Source: Aquitalea magnusonii (GTDB lineage: Bacteria; Pseudomonadota; Gammaproteobacteria; Burkholderiales; Chromobacteriaceae). From it: DNA of 64,000 bases. A program made the translations under genes and the position numbers. The notes beneath the pieces were generated by a model, which ran no database searches, was not told the DNA's origin, and saw only the letters and a list, made by a program, of their open reading frames with translations. The stretch covers positions 2,976,001 through 3,040,000 of the forward strand of contig NZ_AP018823.1 of NCBI RefSeq assembly GCF_002217795.2, in the 5' to 3' direction. Position 1 is the stretch's first letter. Each line of letters begins with the position of its first letter. Below are positions 35,421 through 42,979 of the stretch, in pieces.

Positions 35421-36998
35421 ATGCCACCGCTGCTTTGGTACTGGCTGTACCCCTTGATAATGCTAAGCCTGGGCCTGCTGCTGATCTGGCGTGCATTGCC
35501 CGTTTCCACCGCCGTGGCCATGCTGCTAAGCCTGCCCTGGCTGATCGGCATGCTGGCACTGTGGCGCCGTTTACGGCAGCAGGCCAGCCACAGCGCCACA
35601 GAAGTCATCCTGCTGGGTGGCCCGGCCGCCCATGCACTGCAACAGGCACAGGGCTGGCGCAGCACACTGCAACCAGCCTGGCACTGGCTGGATCAGCCAC
35701 AACAATTGGCCGCCTGGCACAGCAGTGGTATCCGGGCGCGGGGACTGCTGCTGGTCATCAACGCCGATGTCTTCAACCCGACACCAGCCGCTGTCTCACA
35801 ACTGGCCGACTGGTATCACGCCTGGCAACTGGCGCAGCAACAACACGGACATCCGTTGCCGGGCGCACTGCTGATACTGGCCACCCATCCGGCGCTGGAA
35901 CAAGCGCTCCCGCTGCCGGTGGCCATTGCGCCCACTCGTAATTATCCAGCGGCACAACACGCCATTGCACAGCAGATACAAGCCGTGCTGGCTGCCGCGC
36001 TGCAAGCAGCACCGGACAAGAGCCTGGCTGCACTACAACACGCCGTGGTGCTCAACACCCTGCAACAGCATGTCAGCCAGCAGTTATTACCGGCCCTGCT
36101 GCCAGAACAGGCAGGCAAGCAGGCACCCGCCTTACATGCCCTCGCCTGTCTGTCGCAGCCAGCAGGAGAACCCGGCCCCAAGGAAGTGCCATGGCAAGAC
36201 GCGGCCAACCGCCACAGCGGCTTGCAAGCCCCGGCCACTACACCATGCGGCCTTCCCACCGACAGTACGGTGCTGACCATGTTGACGGACTGCTTCCCCC
36301 CCATCCGCGCCTGCCCACCCGGCTGGCGGCAACTGGCCACCCTGATCAGCAGCAGCGCTTTATTCCTGATGGCGTTTATCAGTTGCTCCGCCTGGAACAA
36401 TCAACAACTGATTACGCAAACCGCGGTGCGCCTGCACGCCTTCCAGGCACTGGCGGCCACGCAGGAACCGGCCCGAGGCGTGGCGGCCCAGCAACTGCAA
36501 GCCTGGCAGCGCCAACTAAGCACACTGGCTGCCGACGGCATACCGCTGAAACTGGGCTTTGCCTTGTATCAAGGGCAAGCACTGGCCGACCTCAGCCTGC
36601 GTGCCGTTCAGTCCTACCACCCGCCCCAACCCAAGCCAGAAGTGGTCCGGCTGGATAGCACCGCGCTGTTCGACAGCGGCCAGAGCGTGCTCAAACCAGA
36701 AGCCAAGCTGGCCTTGCAAGCGGTCTTGGTATGGGTGCAGGCCAACCCCGGCAAGCGGGTCTTGATTGATGGCCACACCGATAACACCGGCAGCCGCGCA
36801 GCCAACCTGCGCCTGTCACTGATGCGGGCAGAGGCGGTACGCCAGTGGCTGGTGACTGCCTCCACCTTTCCCATCACCCATTTTGCGGTACAGGGGCTGG
36901 CCGACACCCAGCCGCTGTATGGCAATGACGATGCGTCCGGCCGCAGCAAAAACCGGCGCGTGGAAATCACTCTGATCGAACCGCCCGCCGGGCGATGA
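35421..36998 (+). CDS. TssM-like membrane/OmpA hybrid protein of the T6SS
   Basis: The 525-residue protein has three parts. There is an N-terminal membrane hairpin (about residues 5-23 and 27-47). A soluble region follows (about 50-300) with ILLGGPAAHAL where a P-loop would sit and GLLLVINADVFNPTPAAVSQLADW resembling the domain that follows the hairpin in IcmF/TssM proteins, then a third hydrophobic helix (LATLISSSALFLMAFISC, about 312-330). The C-terminal OmpA/MotB domain (about 400-520) includes LIDGHTDNTGSRAANLRLSLMRAEAV and NRRVEITL. OmpA domains bind peptidoglycan, here probably anchoring the complex that TssL lacks. The TssM resemblance is my inference from layout. An AAGGACACG ribosome-binding site precedes the ATG. 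Confidence 0.78.
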   Translation: MPPLLWYWLYPLIMLSLGLLLIWRALPVSTAVAMLLSLPWLIGMLALWRRLRQQASHSATEVILLGGPAAHALQQAQGWRSTLQPAWHWLDQPQQLAAWHSSGIRARGLLLVINADVFNPTPAAVSQLADWYHAWQLAQQQHGHPLPGALLILATHPALEQALPLPVAIAPTRNYPAAQHAIAQQIQAVLAAALQAAPDKSLAALQHAVVLNTLQQHVSQQLLPALLPEQAGKQAPALHALACLSQPAGEPGPKEVPWQDAANRHSGLQAPATTPCGLPTDSTVLTMLTDCFPPIRACPPGWRQLATLISSSALFLMAFISCSAWNNQQLITQTAVRLHAFQALAATQEPARGVAAQQLQAWQRQLSTLAADGIPLKLGFALYQGQALADLSLRAVQSYHPPQPKPEVVRLDSTALFDSGQSVLKPEAKLALQAVLVWVQANPGKRVLIDGHTDNTGSRAANLRLSLMRAEAVRQWLVTASTFPITHFAVQGLADTQPLYGNDDASGRSKNRRVEITLIEPPAGR

Positions 36999-37017
36999 CA
37001 TCCGGGTGTCAACACCA

Positions 37018-37069
37018 CCACCCGCAGCACCCGCGTGCCGGGTGGACCCACCACCGGGGCAGAGCCCCG
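37018..37069 (+). promoter_or_regulatory. Two stem-loops in the hcp leader
   Basis: CCACCCG/CGGGTGG (37018-37024 / 37039-37045) and CGGGGC-AGA-GCCCCG (37055-37060 / 37064-37069) lie between the OmpA-hybrid stop and the hcp ribosome-binding site. Neither has a T tract, so they look like mRNA-stability or processing elements more than terminators. Confidence 0.5.
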
Positions 37070-37086
37070 CAGCAAGGAGAAACAGC

Positions 37087-37572
37087 ATGGCCATACCCGC
37101 CTATTTGTGGATCAAGGACGACGGCGGTGCCGATATCAAAGGCTCCGTCACCGTACAAGGTCGAGAAGGCTCCGTCGAAGTGCTGGAATTTGACCACAGT
37201 GTCTACATTCCCACCGATGGCAATACCGGCAAGCTCACCGGCACCCGCGTGCATACCCCGCTGATTTTCGTCAAGGAATTCGATGCCGCCTCGCCCTACC
37301 TGTACAAGGCCGTCACCAGCGGCCAGAACCTCAAGGGCATGGAACTCAAGTGGTACCGCATCGACGATGCCGGGGAGGAAAAAGAGTACTTCAACATGCA
37401 GCTGGAGAACGTCAAGGTGGTGGCCGTCAAACCCAAGATGCACAACATCAAGGACGTGGCCAAGGAACGTTACAACCACCTTGAACAGGTAGAAGTGCGT
37501 TACGAAAAAATCACCTGGGCCTACAAGGACGGCAACATCATCCACGCCGATAGCTGGATAGAAAACCGCTAA
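37087..37572 (+). CDS. hcp: T6SS tube protein Hcp (TssD)
   Basis: The 161-residue protein starts MAIPAYLWIKDDGGADIKGSVTVQGREGSVEVLEFDH, the usual Hcp N-terminus, and retains HTPLIFVKEFDAASPYLYKAVTSGQNLKGMELKWYRI. Hcp hexamers stack into the inner tube and carry small effectors. A very strong site (AAGGAGAAA) and the structured leader fit high expression. It lies just upstream of vgrG. Confidence 0.96.
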   Translation: MAIPAYLWIKDDGGADIKGSVTVQGREGSVEVLEFDHSVYIPTDGNTGKLTGTRVHTPLIFVKEFDAASPYLYKAVTSGQNLKGMELKWYRIDDAGEEKEYFNMQLENVKVVAVKPKMHNIKDVAKERYNHLEQVEVRYEKITWAYKDGNIIHADSWIENR

Positions 37573-37645
37573 CCCCCCTCGGCCCATGCAGCAGGCATCA
37601 CCGCCTGTTGCATGGGCCATGGCGACGCCAATCAAGGACGATCTC

Positions 37646-39979
37646 ATGCCCAACCCCTACCAGCTGCGCTTCTCCTCCCACCTGGGCCTGGACCTCTCCG
37701 TACACCACTTCACCCTCGACGAAGCACTCGACACCCCCTATCTGCTCAACGTCACCGTCACCAGCCCCGACCCCGCCCTGGCGCTCGCCAGCCTCATCCA
37801 CCAGCCGGTCAGCTTCACCATCTCTCCCCCGCCGGCCCAGTCGTTGCCCGTCATCAGCGGCCTCCCTGCCTTCCCGGCCAATCCGGCAGCCCAGCGCGTG
37901 TGGCATGGCGTGGTGTGCGAGGCCTGGCGCGAGGACAGCAATGTGCAGGAAACCCGCTACCGCTTTGCCATCGGTCCGCGTTTGCGCCTGCTGGCCGAGG
38001 GCGCGACCTGCCGCTTGTTTCAGAACAGCAGCGTGCCGCAGGTGATTGCCGCCGTGCTGCAGCAGCATGGTTTTGCCGCCAGCGATATGCGCTTTCAGCT
38101 CACCACCCCGCTGCCCACCCATGCCCATCTCACCCAGTGGCGCGAGTCCGATTTGCAGTTCATCTCCCGCCTGGCCGCCGAGGCGGGCCTGTTTTATCAG
38201 TTTGTGGTGGAGGAGGCCGGCAAGGAGGTACTGCTGTTTGGCGATAATCTGGAGCACTATGGCCGCGGGCGGCTGCTGGATATTCCGCTGCGGGCGCCGG
38301 GCGGGCTGCGCCAGGATGACCGCCCGGCCATCCAGCAGTGGCAGATTCACCAGCGCAGCATGTTGCACAGCGTGCGCCGCACCGATTTCAACTATCTGAC
38401 TGCCGATACCGTGCTGGATGCCGAGCACGGCCTGGGCGGCCCGCAGCCGGCGGCCTATGGGCTGGATTATGCCTGGGGCGAGGGCGGACGTGATGCGGCG
38501 GAAACCGCCCGCATCGCCCTGTTGCGCCATCAGGCCTCGCAGGCACGCCAGTGCGTGGCCAGTGGCAGCGGTACTGTGCTGCACATCCGTCCGGGCGAGG
38601 TGTTGCGGCTGGACCACGCCTTTGCCGAGGCCGAGCATGGCTGGCTGATCATTGCCGCCCGGCATCAGGGCGCGCGCGATCAGGCCTATCACAACCGCTT
38701 CCAGGCCATTCCGGCCGACCGCATCTGGCGACCGGCATTGCTGCCCAAGCCGCGCATCTACGGCACCTTGCCCGCCATGGTGGTGAGTCCGGGCGATAAC
38801 AGCTATCGCTATCCCTTTCTGGATGAGCTGGGCCGCTACCGGGTACGTTTTCTGTTTGATCTGGACCGCTGGAGCCCCGGCGGTGACTCGCGCCCGGTGC
38901 GGCTGGCCAAGCCGTTTGCCGGCGGCGGCTTTGGCTTTCACCTGCCCTTGCATGCCGGTACCCGCGTCAATCTGGGTTTTGATGATGGCGACCCGGACCA
39001 CCCCTATATTGCCTCGGTGCTGCACGACAGCAGCAAGCCGGATCACATCGACAGCGGCTGGCACACCCGCAACGTCATCCTCACCCGTTCCCACAACAAG
39101 CTGCGCATGGAGGATTTGCAGGGCAAGGAGCATATCAAGCTGGCCACCGAATACGGCAAGACCCAGCTCAACCTCGGCCACCTGGTGGATGCCCAACGCC
39201 AGCCGCGCGGCGCAGGGTTTGAGTTGCGCAGCGACCAGTGGGGGGCCATCCGCGCGGGTAAGGGGCTGTTGCTGTCCGCCTATTCACAGCGCAAAGCCAG
39301 TGGCCTGCAAACCGACCTGAATGAAACCTACCAGACACTGGACGACGCCAACCAGAACGTCCGTGCCATGAGTCTTGCAGCCAAAACAGCCAATGCAGAA
39401 GAGTTGGACTGGCAAGCACAACACCAGTTGTTACAGCAGCAAATCAAACAATTGCAAGACGCGGTACTGGTGGCCACCTCCCCTGCCGGGATGGCGCTAT
39501 CTACATCCGGCCCCATGCATCTGAATACAGGGAAAAGCCTGGCGATCAGTAGTAGTGGAAATACGGCAATAACGGTCATGAAAAAACTGACAGTCAATGT
39601 CAGTGAAATCATCAGCCTGTTTGCCCTGAAAGCAGGCATCAAATTATTCGCCAATAAGGGTCCCGTACAAATTCAGGCGCAGTCCGATGCATTACAACTG
39701 GCATCCATGGGGGAACTCAATATCAGCAGCTCCAATGGCAAGGTCGTCATCAATGCCAAAGAAATCATGCTGGCTGCTGGCGGCAGTTGGATCAGCATTG
39801 GCAGTGAAGGACTAAAACTGGGTAGCGGAGCAGGACCAATCACCCACTTTGGCGACTTCAGCATCACCAGTCCGCAGGCCAAATCCATTCCGCTTCCGTC
39901 CTTTACCAAGGTGAATTGCAAGTCTTGCCTGGAGCGCGCTTTCAAAGAAGGACAAGTACTTACTGGAGGACATAGCTAA
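37646..39979 (+). CDS. vgrG: T6SS spike protein VgrG (TssI) with DUF2345 tail
   Basis: The 777-residue protein has the gp27/gp5-like VgrG body (YLLNVTVTSPDPALALASLIHQPVSF, QWRESDLQFISRLAAEAGLFYQF, DELGRYRVRFLFDLD, RLAKPFAGGGFGFHLPLHAGTRVNLGFDDGDPDHPYIASVL) and then a C-terminal DUF2345-type region (about 500 on) with repeated short beta elements. The last 200 residues use a visibly less GC-rich code than the body, a common sign of tail exchange. The ATG at 37646 follows AAGGACG. The DUF4123 adaptor begins at its stop (TAATG), so the tail and adaptor probably form a matched pair. Confidence 0.95.
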   Translation: MPNPYQLRFSSHLGLDLSVHHFTLDEALDTPYLLNVTVTSPDPALALASLIHQPVSFTISPPPAQSLPVISGLPAFPANPAAQRVWHGVVCEAWREDSNVQETRYRFAIGPRLRLLAEGATCRLFQNSSVPQVIAAVLQQHGFAASDMRFQLTTPLPTHAHLTQWRESDLQFISRLAAEAGLFYQFVVEEAGKEVLLFGDNLEHYGRGRLLDIPLRAPGGLRQDDRPAIQQWQIHQRSMLHSVRRTDFNYLTADTVLDAEHGLGGPQPAAYGLDYAWGEGGRDAAETARIALLRHQASQARQCVASGSGTVLHIRPGEVLRLDHAFAEAEHGWLIIAARHQGARDQAYHNRFQAIPADRIWRPALLPKPRIYGTLPAMVVSPGDNSYRYPFLDELGRYRVRFLFDLDRWSPGGDSRPVRLAKPFAGGGFGFHLPLHAGTRVNLGFDDGDPDHPYIASVLHDSSKPDHIDSGWHTRNVILTRSHNKLRMEDLQGKEHIKLATEYGKTQLNLGHLVDAQRQPRGAGFELRSDQWGAIRAGKGLLLSAYSQRKASGLQTDLNETYQTLDDANQNVRAMSLAAKTANAEELDWQAQHQLLQQQIKQLQDAVLVATSPAGMALSTSGPMHLNTGKSLAISSSGNTAITVMKKLTVNVSEIISLFALKAGIKLFANKGPVQIQAQSDALQLASMGELNISSSNGKVVINAKEIMLAAGGSWISIGSEGLKLGSGAGPITHFGDFSITSPQAKSIPLPSFTKVNCKSCLERAFKEGQVLTGGHS

Positions 39980-40815
39980 TGTTGCATGTACAAAAAACCA
40001 AATCGCATACAACAGCAGAATGGCTAGATGAATTGCTCACCCAAGTACGGCAAGAAAAGCAAAACCAGCTATTTGCCATGATTGATCTGGCAGATGATAA
40101 GAATTTTATTCTGCAAACCATTCGATACCATTCCACAGAACCAGCCCATCGTCTGTTGCTGGACAATACGGCTCACCAGTCTGTAGCCGAATCCGGGCCG
40201 GTATTAATTGCCATCAACACGGAGCAACAACCACAAGTAAAACTATTACTGGAATTAATGCAAATTATAGAAAATGAACCACGTCTCATTTTCCTCATCG
40301 CACAAGCACATATCAATCTGGATCAACTTACTCAACGTTTAACACAAGCCACACAAGTGGAACTGGAGGATGGCCTGCTACCCATGATATTTCGTTTTTA
40401 CGATCCACGCTGTTTACATATAGCACTCAGCAATTTATCCCCTGCCGAATTCAAATTTCTCTTTGAACCCATTCACGCCATTCACTGGCAAGACCGGGAT
40501 GGCATTTCCAGTCGGATAAACCGCCCAACTGAGTTCTCCTCTTTGCCGGACTGGCCTCATCAGGTACTACACCTGAGCGATGGTAGCGTACAAGCATTGA
40601 GCGCCTGGCAGCAGGCCGAAAAATGGCAACAAACCCATGAAGCCACCCCTGATAAATTTGGCCTGGATAATAAAGAAGCCATGATGCAACTCCTCTATCA
40701 AATGCAACTACTGGCCGATGAGGAAAATCTGCTTTCCGAACCAGAGCGCAATGCCTTTATTGATGAAAAACTGCAAAACACAGGAAAAACAAACAACCAC
40801 CTCAAGGGTAATTAA
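39979..40815 (+). CDS. DUF4123 T6SS effector chaperone/adaptor (Tap/TEC-like)
   Basis: The 278-residue protein matches the DUF4123 pattern: an N-terminal NQLFAMIDLADD block, SGPVLIAINTE in the middle, and LLPMIFRFYDPRCLHIALSNLSPAEFKFLFEPI (the RFYDPRxL signature). Such proteins load effectors on the VgrG tail and are not themselves secreted. It overlaps the vgrG stop by one base. The code is AT-richer than the T6SS core genes, in line with a mobile effector module. The cognate cargo is probably the Tle1 lipase downstream. Confidence 0.88.
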   Translation: MLHVQKTKSHTTAEWLDELLTQVRQEKQNQLFAMIDLADDKNFILQTIRYHSTEPAHRLLLDNTAHQSVAESGPVLIAINTEQQPQVKLLLELMQIIENEPRLIFLIAQAHINLDQLTQRLTQATQVELEDGLLPMIFRFYDPRCLHIALSNLSPAEFKFLFEPIHAIHWQDRDGISSRINRPTEFSSLPDWPHQVLHLSDGSVQALSAWQQAEKWQQTHEATPDKFGLDNKEAMMQLLYQMQLLADEENLLSEPERNAFIDEKLQNTGKTNNHLKGN

Positions 40816-40865
40816 CCCCAGCCATTACCAAATAAACCTCCGCTAAACCACACAGGAAGCACACC

Positions 40866-41552
40866 ATGTCAACCACACTCCGTCACAGCGCAATCGCCAT
40901 TGTAATGCTAAGCAGCATTCTCTGCACTTCGGCAACAAGTCATGCCGACACATTAAAATCGGAAAAAATATATTTTTCAAATGAAAGCATTGATAAACTA
41001 AAAGACTGGATAAACAGTAACAAACCAATCAGCAAGGAAATAAAAATAGGCAATTTCAATATTCCACTCCCACCGGGAGAATGGAAGCCACTGCCTGGCG
41101 GACTGGATACTGGATCTTTTATCGTCAGTAAAAATCAGATTGGCATTGAACTATACACCTCATCAAACAATTTAGAACAAATGCCAGACTACATGCTAAG
41201 CATTACGATGAGTCAAAGCATACCCTTTACCTACCTGCCAAAGATATGCGAAAAAAATTACACAGGAAAATCAGAGGAAGAAATTACAAACAACAACAAA
41301 GCAATACCCAGTCTCGACTGCAATACGTTCGAGACGAAATATGCCTTTGACACCCCCATACTTGCCTCTATCCAACTTTACTCGAAAGAAAATAACAACA
41401 TCTCCATTACTTACATCCGAGCAATCAATAAAAACAACTCATCAACCGAAAATTTCAAAGACAAGGAGAAAAGAGAAACAGAAGAATTTAAGAAGCTATC
41501 AAACAACTACTTGAAAATTTTAAATAAAAACCTTGCACCACTTTTCAAGTAA
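40866..41552 (+). CDS. Small secreted protein of unknown function in the effector island
   Basis: The 228-residue protein has a signal peptide (MSTTLRHSAIAIVMLSSILCTSATSHA, cleavage likely after SHA) and no further membrane helix. The mature part is rich in Asn, Lys, Ile and Ser, with two conserved-looking cysteines (CEKNY and LDCNTF). No family is recognised. The gene is markedly AT-rich compared with the neighbours on both sides, suggesting recent acquisition. Periplasmic location and position between the adaptor and the effector/immunity genes make an immunity function a reasonable inference, but this is not shown. An AGGAAGC site precedes the start. Confidence 0.7.
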   Translation: MSTTLRHSAIAIVMLSSILCTSATSHADTLKSEKIYFSNESIDKLKDWINSNKPISKEIKIGNFNIPLPPGEWKPLPGGLDTGSFIVSKNQIGIELYTSSNNLEQMPDYMLSITMSQSIPFTYLPKICEKNYTGKSEEEITNNNKAIPSLDCNTFETKYAFDTPILASIQLYSKENNNISITYIRAINKNNSSTENFKDKEKRETEEFKKLSNNYLKILNKNLAPLFK

Positions 41553-41640
41553 GCAGGGCTCACTATTTTAAACGGTAAAAGAATGGCGTTGTACCCGGCA
41601 AAACGGTGCAACGCAGCCACATTTTTTAGCTGGGCTTCCA

Positions 41641-41737
41641 TCTTAAAAATAAACAGGCAAACAACTGGAGCCTTACAAGTGCAGAAACAGTCATGTCCGA
41701 AAGCACAATAAACCTGGAACACGCCCAACTGGGATGA
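41641..41737 (+). pseudogene. Remnant of a duplicated immunity-tail/effector-head unit
   Basis: Around 41653-41669 the sequence resembles the C-terminal coding end of the lipoprotein genes (shared CAAACAACTGGAG), and TCATGTCCGAAAGCACAATAA recurs as at both functional junctions. From ATG 41693 it reads the effector head (MSESTINLEHAQL) but ends at TGA 41735-41737, because 11 bases present in the other copies are missing between two CTGG repeats. The frame is broken, and the following lipoprotein must start internally. Confidence 0.72.
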
Positions 41738-41741
41738 TCAG

Positions 41742-42344
41742 TTGGATGCCTTCCCCGGTGCTGCCCAGCAACTGCGCGATATGCGCCATTGGCGGCGACA
41801 GCTCTGGTGGCACGGCATCCGCTGGCTTAAACGCGCGCTGCTCTGCCTGCTGCTGCCCTGGCTGGCGGCTTGCTCCAGCCTGGCCGGGCCGGGTGGCGGG
41901 CTAATTGGCGTGCCTACCCATTTGTATGACTTCAACCCGCATATCTACACCGTCAAATCCGTCACGTTTGAGTTTCTGGGTGTAGCCGGGGTGTCCGGCG
42001 GCGAGGAGTGCTGCGCCACGCTGCCACGCACCTGGCGTCCCGGCCTGATGGCCACCGTGCGCTGGGTGGAGGATCCCAATCCTTGCCTGGGGTGCGCACC
42101 CAATATGGATAAAGAAAGAAGCAAATTTCTTGAATATGTGAAAAAGAAAGAAGCCAGCTACCAGCACTACAGCGCGCAGGTGGAGATTCCGCCGTACCAG
42201 GATACCTATGGCATCAATCTGGCTTTCTTGCCCTGCCATCAGGTCAGGCTGGTGATTGATAGCAAACAGGTTTTTCCCACATTGGCCAAGTGGAGAGCCG
42301 AAGCCAAACAACTGGAGGGTCAGTCATGTCCGAAAGCACAATAA
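41742..42344 (+). CDS. DUF3304-type lipoprotein, copy 1, probable Tle1 immunity protein
   Basis: The product of up to 200 residues has a lipoprotein signal (WLKRALLCLLLPWLAAC, lipobox LAAC). ATG 41781 (MRHWRRQLWW) puts the cysteine at residue 31 and looks like the better start; ATG 41742 adds 13 residues left over from the broken effector head. The mature domain starts SSLAGPGGGLIGVPTHLYDFNPHIYTV and includes CCATLPRTWRPGLMATVRWVEDPNPCLGC, the DUF3304 pattern found with Tle1 lipases. Such lipoproteins bind the lipase in the periplasm and protect the producer. Its 3' end overlaps the head of copy 2 by 19 bases. Confidence 0.82.
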   Translation: MDAFPGAAQQLRDMRHWRRQLWWHGIRWLKRALLCLLLPWLAACSSLAGPGGGLIGVPTHLYDFNPHIYTVKSVTFEFLGVAGVSGGEECCATLPRTWRPGLMATVRWVEDPNPCLGCAPNMDKERSKFLEYVKKKEASYQHYSAQVEIPPYQDTYGINLAFLPCHQVRLVIDSKQVFPTLAKWRAEAKQLEGQSCPKAQ

Positions 42345-42979
42345 ACCTGGAGCACGCCCAACTGGCCGCCCCCTGGGATGAGCAGTTGGATGCCTTCCCC
42401 AGTGATGCCCAGGAATTACGCAACACGCGCTATTTGCAGCAACAGCTCTGGCGGCACGGCATCCGCTGGCTTAAACGCGCGCTGCTCTGCCTGCTGCTGC
42501 CCTGGCTGGCAGCGTGCGCCAGCCTGGCCGGGCCGGGTGGCGGGCTGATTGGCGTGCCTACCCATCTGTATGACTTCAACCCGCATATCTACACCGTCAT
42601 CAGTGCCGAGTTTGAGTTTCTGGGTAAGTCCGCGGTTTTTGCCGGCGAGGTGTGCTGCGCCACGCTGCCACGCACCTGGCGTCCCGGCCTGATGGCCACC
42701 GTGCGCTGGGTGGAGGACCCCAATCCTTGCTTGGGGTGCGGCCCGAAGGACGATGAAGCATTTCACCAATACATGAAAAAGATTCGGGCCAGCTACCAGC
42801 ACTACAGCGCGCAGGTGGAGATTCCACGATATGGCAGTACCTGCGGCCTGAATCTGGTGTTCCTGCCCTGCCATCAGGTACGGCTGGTACTGGATTGCCA
42901 ACAGAAATATCCACTGATTAATCAATGGGAAGCCGAAGCCAAACAGATGGAGGGTCAGTCATGTCCGAAAGCACAATAA
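42326..42979 (+). CDS. DUF3304-type lipoprotein, copy 2, fused to an effector-like N-terminus
   Basis: The 217-residue frame starts with about 40 residues that match the start of the downstream Tle1 protein (MSESTINLEHAQLAAPWDEQ to ELRNTRY), then switches to the immunity lipoprotein sequence (LWRHGIRWLKRALLCLLLPWLAAC, Cys64). The mature domain closely matches copy 1, with scattered differences (for example ISAEFEFLGKSAVFAGEVCC). No ATG exists between the head and the signal, so the lipoprotein is made either with this long leader or from a non-ATG start. The GGAGGGTCAG site before the head is the same as that of tle1. It overlaps tle1 by 19 bases. Confidence 0.82.
   Translation: MSESTINLEHAQLAAPWDEQLDAFPSDAQELRNTRYLQQQLWRHGIRWLKRALLCLLLPWLAACASLAGPGGGLIGVPTHLYDFNPHIYTVISAEFEFLGKSAVFAGEVCCATLPRTWRPGLMATVRWVEDPNPCLGCGPKDDEAFHQYMKKIRASYQHYSAQVEIPRYGSTCGLNLVFLPCHQVRLVLDCQQKYPLINQWEAEAKQMEGQSCPKAQ

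Noticed and set aside
37598..39196. 532-residue open frame on the minus strand
   Set aside because: It is the antisense shadow of vgrG.
41742..42979. Frameshift reading of the two lipoproteins as one broken gene
   Set aside because: Each has its own complete signal, mature domain and stop, and their sequences align as duplicates.
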